Positions 56,525 through 64,000 of a stretch of DNA of 64,000 nucleotides are shown here, piece by piece (within the stretch, counting starts at the first letter, position 1; each line of letters begins with the position of its first letter). A program made the position numbers and the translations under genes. Under the pieces are notes generated by a model that did no database searches, had not been told where the DNA came from, and was given only the letters and a program-made list of their open reading frames with translations. Source of the stretch: Glycomyces paridis (GTDB lineage: Bacteria > Actinomycetota > Actinomycetes > Mycobacteriales > Micromonosporaceae); NCBI RefSeq assembly GCF_004912155.1, contig NZ_STGX01000010.1, positions 46,199 to 110,198 of the forward strand, given 5' to 3'.

Positions 56525-57661
56525 TCAGGCCCGTTCGGCCAGCGCCAGCAGCGCCTCGTCGCCCCCCGGGGCGGCGACGAGCTGGAGCCCGACCGGCAGG
56601 TGCTCGACCCTGCCGGCGGGCACTGCCGCGCCCGGCGCGCCGGCGAGCCCGGCGATGCACGTGAGTCGCACGATGGCCTCCCGGTCCGGCGCCTCGCCGA
56701 GGCGCGGCGCCGGGGCCGGCGCGGCGGGGATCGCCAGTGCCGTGCCCTCGGGGAGCCGCTGGGCGACGAGCGCGCGCATGTGCTCGCGCACGAGTCCAGC
56801 CGCCGCGACCTCGGCGTCCCCGATGCCCGAGGCCGCCTTGAAGCGTGCGGCGACGCCGGGCCCGAACTCGGGGGCGGCCTCCTCGATCCACGCGCCGTGC
56901 GTCTCCCAGGCCTCGCGGGCCTGGAGCGTCGCGTAGGCGACCCTGGCCCGCTCCAGCGGCGCGGCCTCCTCGCCCGCCGCGAACAGCGGCGCGTCGTCCA
57001 CGTCCAGTCCCAGCGACTCGACCGCGGGCCATACTGCCGCGCGCGTCGACTCGGGGATCTCGCCCCACACGTCGCGCGGCGCCAGCAGCCGCGTGATCGG
57101 GGCTGTCGCGGGCGCTTTGCCGAGGAGCGCCGTCATCGCCAGGCGCAGCGTGGCCGCGTCCCGCGTGAGGACGCCCGCGGTGTCGAAGCTCGCCGCGAGC
57201 GGCACGGCACCCTCCAGGTTCACCCGCCCGTGGGTCGGGCGCAGCCCGTAGAGCCCGCAGTAGGAGGCCGGGACGCGGATCGACCCGCCGGTGTCGGTGC
57301 CCAGGCCGATGTCGGCCAGGCCCAGTGCGACCGCCGAGGCCGAACCCGAGGAGGACCCGCCGGGCACGCGGCCGGGCGCGGCCGGGTTGTCGGGGGTCCC
57401 GTAGTGCCGGTTGGAGCCGTTGAGGCTCCACGCGAGCTCGTCGGTGATCGTCTTGCCGACCACTCGCGCGCCCGCGGCGCGCAGCAGCGCGACGGCCGCC
57501 GCGTCCTCGTCCGGCACCGGGTGGGTCTCGGCCCAGCGTGGGTTGCCTGCGCCGGTCGGGACGCCCGCGAGGTCGAACAGGTCCTTGACGGCCAGCCGCA
57601 GGCCCCCGAGGGGCCCTTCGCGGTCGGCGTCCTCGAAGGTCCGGATGAAGGGGTCGACCAT
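56525..57661 (-). CDS. Amidase signature family enzyme
   Basis: A 378-residue amidase. The Ser-cisSer-Lys triad is complete: Lys26 (LAVKDLFD), cis-Ser103 in GGSSSGS and nucleophile Ser127 in GTDTGGSIRVP, with the expected 24-residue spacing. The family hydrolyses amides; the substrate is unknown. At 378 residues it is shorter than full GatA-type (~480). ATG at 57661 with AGGAG upstream. Confidence 0.87.
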   Translation of the reverse strand: MVDPFIRTFEDADREGPLGGLRLAVKDLFDLAGVPTGAGNPRWAETHPVPDEDAAAVALLRAAGARVVGKTITDELAWSLNGSNRHYGTPDNPAAPGRVPGGSSSGSASAVALGLADIGLGTDTGGSIRVPASYCGLYGLRPTHGRVNLEGAVPLAASFDTAGVLTRDAATLRLAMTALLGKAPATAPITRLLAPRDVWGEIPESTRAAVWPAVESLGLDVDDAPLFAAGEEAAPLERARVAYATLQAREAWETHGAWIEEAAPEFGPGVAARFKAASGIGDAEVAAAGLVREHMRALVAQRLPEGTALAIPAAPAPAPRLGEAPDREAIVRLTCIAGLAGAPGAAVPAGRVEHLPVGLQLVAAPGGDEALLALAERA

Positions 57662-57781
57662 GTGTCTCCTCGGGTTCGCGCCGGTGCGCCGGGCGCCCTC
57701 GGCAACGGGCGCGGCGCCTGCGCCGGTCCCGCGCCGTGGGGCCGGCCGCGGTCCAGTGTGCCCCGCCCCGGCGAGGCGCCC

Positions 57782-58159
57782 TCAGGCCCCCGCGGCGTCG
57801 CCGCCCTGGCGTCCGACCCAGCAGTCGGAGTACCCGCGGGCGTAGTCCCAGGTCACGTAGTGGGCCGGGTCGGGGTCGTAGGCGGGCTCGTGGACCTGCG
57901 CGCAGTTGGCCTCCAAGAGGCCGCGCAGGTTCGCCATGAGCAGGCCCCACGTGAAGTAGTGCGGCTCGTCGCAGTCGTCGCAGTCGACGACGACGCCGCG
58001 GAAACCCTGCGGATGCAGCACCCGCTCGAACAGCTCCAGTTCGTGGAGGTCTTCGAGGAGGTCGGCGCGGTCGTCGTCGTCCAGTTCGGGTTCGAACGTG
58101 GGATGCGCCTCCGCGTGGTCGGGATCGTCGGCGAACGGGTCGCGAGGCTCCTCATACAC
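57782..58159 (-). CDS. DUF5319 family protein
   Basis: A 125-residue acidic protein conserved near guaB in actinobacteria. VVVDCDDCDEPHYFTWGLL contains a Cys-x-x-Cys, and ANCAQVHEPAYDPDPAHYVTWDYARGYSDC (parts) adds further Cys and aromatic positions, hinting at a metal or redox site. Function not established. The GTG at 58159 has no ribosome site but follows TAGGCT by six bases. Confidence 0.8.
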   Translation of the reverse strand: MYEEPRDPFADDPDHAEAHPTFEPELDDDDRADLLEDLHELELFERVLHPQGFRGVVVDCDDCDEPHYFTWGLLMANLRGLLEANCAQVHEPAYDPDPAHYVTWDYARGYSDCWVGRQGGDAAGA

Positions 58160-58165
58160 CCTTCA

Positions 58166-58171
58166 AGCCTA
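58166..58171 (-). promoter_or_regulatory. -10 box TAGGCT (leaderless DUF5319 mRNA)
   Basis: On the minus strand TAGGCT is followed by TGAAGG and the GTG at 58159. Confidence 0.6.
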
Positions 58172-58338
58172 ACGCCCGGTGACGACGGGACCGGGCCTGC
58201 GCGGTCGGCGGGCCGTCTTCCTCCCGGAAGCGTGCCAGCCTCGCCTCCGCCCGGTGACAGGGCGGCGCCCACTCATTAACATGGGCCGCAAGCCAACCGA
58301 CCGGCCCCGCGCCGGCCAGTACACGCAAGGAGACGGCA

Positions 58339-58506
58339 ATGGACGACTTCACCGAGGGCGCCGAGGAGATCTTCGACGACGCCGTGGACGGCATCGCCGA
58401 CGCGATCGGGGACATCGACGCCGGGGAAGTGTGGGAGGACGTCACCGACGGCGCCACCGAGGCGTGGGACACCGTGTCCGACGAGGTCGGCGAGCTCCTG
58501 GAGTAG
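58339..58506 (+). CDS. Very acidic 55-residue small protein
   Basis: A small gene with good support: AAGGAGA 6 bases before the ATG, strong third-position G/C bias, and its own terminator 20 bases after the stop. The protein starts MDDFTEGAEEIFDDAVDG and ends VSDEVGELLE. It has 21 Asp/Glu among 55 residues and no Lys, Arg or His. Helix-prone repeats of the form (V/I)xD(A/G)(A/I) are visible; no known domain is recognised. Confidence 0.7.
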   Translation: MDDFTEGAEEIFDDAVDGIADAIGDIDAGEVWEDVTDGATEAWDTVSDEVGELLE

Positions 58507-60228
<1,722 letters not shown>

Positions 60229-60285
60229 TCGGGACCGGTAGACCCACGGCGACGCTTGCTAGCCGTAACTTTGCGAGGTGTGACT

Positions 60286-61407
60286 GTGCGGGAATTGGTC
60301 GAGATCGGCCCCGGCAAGATCGTGGCGCGCGGGTGGCGCCTGTCCGAAGTGGCGCTCGTGCCGACCCGGCGGACCAGGGACATCGACGATGTCTCCACCG
60401 AATGGCAGCTCGACGCCTACCGCTTCGAGATCCCTGCCGTGGCGCACCCGTCCGACGCGACGATGAGCCCGGCCTCGGTGATCGAGATGGGCCGCCTCGG
60501 CGGCCTCGGCGTGCTCAACGCCGAAGGGCTGTGGTGCCGCTACGTCGACCCCACCTCGCTGCTCAAGGAACTCGCGGACACGCCCGCCGAGAACGCCATC
60601 GAGCGGCTCCAGGAGATCTACGCCGAACCGGTGAAGCCCGAGCTCATCACCGAGCGTATCGCCGAGATCCGCGCCGGCGGCGTCACCACCGCCCTGCGGA
60701 TGAGCCCCCAGCACACCGCCGAGCTCGGCCCGATCGCCGTCGAAGCGGGCGTCGACCTGCTCGTCATCCAGGGCACCATCGTCTCCGCGGAGCACGTCTC
60801 CTCCGGCGGCGACGTGCTCAACCTCAAGCAGTTCATCGCCGACCTGGACGTCCCCGTCGTCGTCGGCGGAGCCACCAACTACAAGACCGCGATGCACCTC
60901 ATGCGCACCGGCGCCGCGGGCGTCATCGTCGGCGTCGGCTCCGACGACTGGTCGACCACCGACACCGTGCTCGGCATCGACGTCCCGATGGCCTCGGCCG
61001 TCGTCGAGGCCGCCGCGGCCCGCCGCGACTACCTCGACGAGACCGGCGGACGCTACGTCCACCTCATCGCCGACGGCGAGATCACCAACTCCGGCGCCAT
61101 CGCCAAGGCCATCGCCTGCGGCGCCGACGCGGTCATGCTCGGCTCCATCCTCGCCGACGCCGCCGAGTCCCCGGCCGCCGGCGCCTGGTGGCACTCCGCC
61201 GCCTCGCACCCCAAGCTCCCCCGCGGGCGCTTCCGCCCCGGCGACTCCGGCGACGTCGAGGTCCCCGACCTCGAAGCGATCCTCTACGGCCCCAGCAACT
61301 CCTCCGACGGCAGCCAGAACCTCTTCGGCGGCCTCCGCCGGGCCATGGCCAAGACCGGCTACACCACCGTCAAGGAATTCCAGAAGGCCAGCCTCGTCAC
61401 CGCCTGA
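60286..61407 (+). CDS. guaB3: GuaB3 family IMP dehydrogenase-related protein
   Basis: A 373-residue barrel protein of the actinobacterial GuaB3 group, lacking the CBS pair. VALVPTRRTRDIDDVSTEWQ and MGRLGGLGVLNAEGLWCRY are typical. It carries GGATNYKTAMHLMRTGAAGV as nucleotide loop. Some GuaB3-type proteins act as GMP reductases; which activity this has is not shown. GTG at 60286 has GAGGTGT upstream. A terminator follows. Confidence 0.88.
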   Translation: MRELVEIGPGKIVARGWRLSEVALVPTRRTRDIDDVSTEWQLDAYRFEIPAVAHPSDATMSPASVIEMGRLGGLGVLNAEGLWCRYVDPTSLLKELADTPAENAIERLQEIYAEPVKPELITERIAEIRAGGVTTALRMSPQHTAELGPIAVEAGVDLLVIQGTIVSAEHVSSGGDVLNLKQFIADLDVPVVVGGATNYKTAMHLMRTGAAGVIVGVGSDDWSTTDTVLGIDVPMASAVVEAAAARRDYLDETGGRYVHLIADGEITNSGAIAKAIACGADAVMLGSILADAAESPAAGAWWHSAASHPKLPRGRFRPGDSGDVEVPDLEAILYGPSNSSDGSQNLFGGLRRAMAKTGYTTVKEFQKASLVTA

Positions 61408-61718
61408 CCGAGCCGCACCGAGGCCCGGCCCCCGCACCACGGGGACCGGGCCTCGGCCGTTTCCCCAAGCGCCCCTTCGCATCCGGTGGGATGCCATCGA
61501 CTCGATCCCCACCCGCGACTTTCCCACGGCGCCGCGCCCGGCGCGCCGCTGCGCCCATGCCCCCGAGACACCGATGGCGACGATGACACCCTCCCTCCAC
61601 GTGTCGGGCCTGCACTGCACGCTCGGCGACCGCGCCTCGGGCGATGACCGACCGTGAATCCAAGCCATAGGACCCCGACCCCGTACGTTTGGGATCGACG
61701 AGTACTGGAGGTGTCGAG
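61408..61718. other. Gene-free region after guaB3
   Basis: Holds the guaB3 terminator (61420-61454) and the leader of the downstream antitoxin, including GGAGG about 8 bases before 61719. Nothing else supported. Confidence 0.5.
61420..61454 (+). terminator. Terminator of guaB-guaB3
   Basis: GAGGCCCGGCCCC pairs with GGGGACCGGGCCTC (one bulged A). Confidence 0.8.
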
Positions 61719-61934
61719 ATGACGAGCAAGGAGTTGCTCCATCGTCTGGTCGAGGACTTGGGCGAGCCGCAGGCCGCCGAGGCGCTCACCTGGATTCGCG
61801 CTCGATACGCCATGCCCGATCCCGCGCGCGACGAGGCGGCGCTGCCCGATTGGATCGGGTCCTTCTCCTCTGGCCGAGGCGACCTCGCCGAGCGCCACGA
61901 GGAGATCCTGCGCGACGAGGACGATGACCGTTGA
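61719..61934 (+). CDS. Probable antitoxin of a PIN-toxin pair
   Basis: A 71-residue acidic protein, MTSKELLHRLVEDLGEPQAA then LTWIRARYAMPDP, ending in RHEEILRDEDDDR. The pattern (short helical N-terminus, acidic tail, stop overlapping a PIN gene) fits a VapB-like antitoxin. ATG with GGAGG upstream. Its partner is broken, so the gene may be an orphan. Confidence 0.65.
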   Translation: MTSKELLHRLVEDLGEPQAAEALTWIRARYAMPDPARDEAALPDWIGSFSSGRGDLAERHEEILRDEDDDR

Positions 61935-62346
61935 TCGTTGTCGACACGGGTCCCCTGCTGGCGCTCATGGACACCGACGACCACCATCACGCCCGCTGCG
62001 TCGCGTAGTTCCGCACGGTCCGAGTGCCGTTGCTGATTCCCTCGCCCGTGCTCACCGAGGTCTGCTGGCTCCTCGACCGCAACCGCGGCTCGAAGGCCGA
62101 GGCGGCCTTCCTGCGCGGGCTCGCCGACCCTCAGGGGCGCTGACGCTCAGCCCGACCACCGATGAGGAGCTGCTGCGCATCGCCGATCTGGTCGAGCAAT
62201 ACGCCGATCTGCCCCTCGGTGCCGTGGACGCGTCTGTCGTCGCGCTCGCCGAACGCCTACGCATCCGCGAGGTCGCCACGATCGACCACCGCCACTTCAA
62301 CATCGTCCGACCCGCCCACGTCGACGCCTTCACACTCCTGCCCTAG
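61931..62346 (+). pseudogene. Broken PIN-domain toxin gene (vapC)
   Basis: The frame from TTG 61931 reads LIVVDTGPLLALMDTDDHHH (PIN start with Asp5), then meets an in-frame TAG at 62006-62008. Homology continues in the same frame, FRTVRVPLLIPSPVLTEVCW, to a TGA at 62141-62143. The rest (SPTTDEELLRIADLVEQY, then GAVDASVVALAERL and ATIDHRHFNIV) is in a different frame ending at 62346. A nonsense change plus a frameshift therefore inactivate the toxin, unless either is a sequencing error. Confidence 0.8.
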
Positions 62347-62396
62347 TTCCTGCTGGAACCGGCTCACCGCCGACGGCCTCGGCCTGGGTCGTGCCC

Positions 62397-63341
62397 TCAC
62401 CGGTGGTCCGTGCGGTCTTCGGCGGCATCCTCGCTGTCCGGCGACGACGTCAGGAGCGCATCGACCAGCGCCTTCCAGTCCGCCGGGTTCGCGGCCCAGC
62501 GGTAGAGCGGCAGGCGGTGCCGCTTTCCGGTGCGGACCTCGTACAGGCGGGCGTCGTACACGGAGTACTCGATCCGCGCGAAGCGGCCATGTGGCCAGGA
62601 CTGCCACCAATGCTTGGCACCCGGGCCGTGGAGCCGCCCCGTCCGCAGGTCGAAGGACAGGTAGCGCTTCGACAGGGCAAACCTGACGAGCACCACCGAA
62701 ATCCCGATGAGGAAGCCGCAGACGAAGCCCCGCAGCAGGTCCTCCAATCGGCTGTTGGCCTGGGGCAACAGATAAGAGGCCGCGACATACGCCGCGAACA
62801 TGACCGTGCCGGTCACGAGGAGGCGAACTCGCCGCAGCCTGACCTCGACCGTCTCGACCCGGCGCTCAGTGGTCGGAGCCGGCAGGTCCCGCATGAGCAG
62901 GTCGACGAACCGTGCCCAATCGCGCCGGTCGGCGACCCGTCGTCGGATCGGCAGGCGGCGCCGTCTGCCGTCGGCGCTCACTTCGTAGACCCGGGAGTCG
63001 TAGACGGAGTACTCGATCCGCTCGTACCCGCGTGCCGGATAGGTCCCCTTATGCCGCCACCTGCCCGAGGCGGTGACCGTTCGACGCCTCGTGTCGAACG
63101 TGAAATACCAGCGGCGCACGACCAGTGCGATCCGGCCCAGCGCCCCCATACCGATCAGGATCCCGCCGAGGCGCAGCAGCCCGTCGACCGCCGCGCTCGG
63201 AGGATCGTGCAGCACGAGCACCGCAGCCACCGGCAGCCCTAGGGCTGCCGTGATCAGACAACGAACCAGGCTCGCCCGCACCACGATCCGAGCCGGATCG
63301 GGGGTTTCGCCGGGTGGTGCCGCCGCGTTCTCGCCGTTCAT
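62397..63341 (-). CDS. Membrane protein with two copies of a novel-looking repeat domain
   Basis: A 314-residue protein with two similar halves. Each half has a hydrophobic pair of helices (about 34-75 and 180-230) followed by a soluble domain: first FDTRRRTVTASGRWRHKG then RIEYSVYDSRVYEVSADGRR and DWARFVDLL; second FDLRTGRLHGPG then RIEYSVYDARLYEVRTGKRH and DWKALVDALL. It resembles a PH-like membrane-associated fold but I cannot name the family. A third copy lies in the next gene. ATG at 63341 overlaps the stop of that gene (ATGA). Confidence 0.7.
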   Translation of the reverse strand: MNGENAAAPPGETPDPARIVVRASLVRCLITAALGLPVAAVLVLHDPPSAAVDGLLRLGGILIGMGALGRIALVVRRWYFTFDTRRRTVTASGRWRHKGTYPARGYERIEYSVYDSRVYEVSADGRRRRLPIRRRVADRRDWARFVDLLMRDLPAPTTERRVETVEVRLRRVRLLVTGTVMFAAYVAASYLLPQANSRLEDLLRGFVCGFLIGISVVLVRFALSKRYLSFDLRTGRLHGPGAKHWWQSWPHGRFARIEYSVYDARLYEVRTGKRHRLPLYRWAANPADWKALVDALLTSSPDSEDAAEDRTDHR

Positions 63342-63931
63342 GCCGACTGCTTCGGAGCCGGGTGCTCGGCGGCGGCGCGGGCGTTCTGGTGGGCGAGGAA
63401 CACGTCGACGAAGGCGGTCCAGTCCTGGCGGTTCAGCAGGGCCGAACCGCGCACGATCCGGCGCCGCCTGCCGTCGGGCCGCAGGATTTCCAAGGCGCCG
63501 AAGTGAACGGAGTACTCGATGCGGTCGCCCGCGCGCCACTTCCCGAGTCCCGACCGGGTCCAGCCCGAACCCCACAGGTGCCCGGTGCGCGTGTCGTAGT
63601 GCAGCGCCGGGCCCATGAACAGCAGCTGGGTCCCGAGGATCGCCGCGTAGATCGGCAGGAACATCTCGAACTGGAGCAGCGAGTCCTCCACGTCCAAGGC
63701 GAACACTCCCCAAGAGGAGAGGACCCACAGCGGCCACCCGATCGACGCCAGCCACCAGCCCAGGCGCCGGTTGTGGCGGACCGTAATCACCGTCCGCGGG
63801 TCCGGAGGCGGCGTCGGATCGGGGGCCGGGTTCTCGTCCGGAGGCGGCGGCATCGGCGGCAGGCCGTAGAGCAGGGTCCGCGGCGGGGGGTCCTCGGCCG
63901 GGGGCGGCGCCGAATCGGGGGCGGTGTTCAT
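63338..63931 (-). CDS. Membrane protein with one copy of the repeat domain
   Basis: A 197-residue protein. Residues 1-50 are Pro-rich (PPPAEDPPPR), two hydrophobic helices follow (~58-75 and ~90-112), then the soluble repeat YDTRTGHLWGSG, RIEYSVHFGALEILRPDGRR and DWTAFVDVFLA, matching both repeats in the coupled gene. It is the first gene of the pair; its promoter lies toward the window edge, next to the poly-G run. Function unknown. Confidence 0.7.
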   Translation of the reverse strand: MNTAPDSAPPPAEDPPPRTLLYGLPPMPPPPDENPAPDPTPPPDPRTVITVRHNRRLGWWLASIGWPLWVLSSWGVFALDVEDSLLQFEMFLPIYAAILGTQLLFMGPALHYDTRTGHLWGSGWTRSGLGKWRAGDRIEYSVHFGALEILRPDGRRRRIVRGSALLNRQDWTAFVDVFLAHQNARAAAEHPAPKQSA

Positions 63932-63959
63932 TTGGGTGTCTTTCGGGCTTCGGAGTCGC

Positions 63960-64000
<41 letters not shown>

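Noticed and set aside
61924..62150. Plus-strand frame (140 codons) reported over the broken toxin region
   Set aside because: Only its C-terminal part is PIN-like; the N-terminal part is out of frame with the toxin, so it is treated as one pseudogene.

Overview
The window is about 70% G+C with strong third-position G/C bias, GTG and TTG starts, menaquinone-type chemistry, a Rex-type operator, CIRCE elements, leaderless promoters and DUF222/HNH genes. All of this fits a chromosomal segment of an actinomycete (Actinomycetota). Genus cannot be settled from sequence reading alone; a Glycomyces- or Micromonospora-like filamentous actinomycete is a guess. The last ~38 bases are pure G and look like a contig-end artefact.

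Layout. (1) 1-1110: two paralogous small lipoproteins, the first cut by the window edge. (2) 1119-19071: wrbA on the minus strand, then a complete respiratory complex I operon, nuoABCDEFGHIJKLMN. It is led by a geranylgeranyl/menaquinone reductase gene and preceded by a Rex-like operator overlapping the promoter. (3) 19080-21620: a possibly mobile cassette with a DUF222/HNH endonuclease gene, inverted arrays of degenerate ~76-bp-period repeats and an IS5-type transposase remnant. (4) 21620-29056: an MMPL transporter, a small membrane protein, a Phd/RelE toxin-antitoxin pair, a long-chain polyprenyl diphosphate synthase, an MFS transporter and an IclR regulator. (5) 29081-33756: 2-oxoacid:ferredoxin oxidoreductase korAB, then a SigE-family sigma factor with a translationally coupled membrane-anchored partner. 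(6) 34295-36958: a second, minimal complex I gene set consisting only of nuoA, nuoB, nuoC and nuoH. (7) 37008-37804: a RHH/PIN toxin-antitoxin pair. (8) 37899-44434: FmdB-type zinc-ribbon protein, 5-formyl-THF cyclo-ligase, diguanylate cyclase, galU, moeA and a RimJ-like acetyltransferase; apart from the cyclase this resembles the M. tuberculosis Rv0991c-Rv0995 block as I remember it. (9) 44439-48532: map, purK, purE, an MBL-fold hydrolase and a RidA protein. (10) 48554-49742: a dense toxin-antitoxin group (RHH/PIN pair, HicB-like, HigA-like). (11) 49739-53376: a SAM methyltransferase fronted by a hexanucleotide repeat, then groES-groEL1 under two CIRCE elements. (12) 53469-61454: a lone terminator hairpin, an ABC-class ATPase, a BldM-like regulator, an amidase, DUF5319, a tiny acidic protein, guaB and guaB3. 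(13) 61719-64000: an antitoxin with a broken PIN toxin, then two coupled membrane proteins sharing a threefold repeated domain, then the poly-G tail.

How the genes fit together. The core theme is menaquinone-linked respiration: isoprenoid chain synthesis (polyprenyl diphosphate synthase), chain saturation (reductase), NADH oxidation (nuo) and 2-oxoacid oxidation to reduced ferredoxin (korAB). Redox control is implied by the Rex-like site. Purine synthesis is present in two places (purK/purE and guaB/guaB3). Ten genes carry a TANNNT hexamer exactly six bases before the start codon, which predicts leaderless mRNAs.
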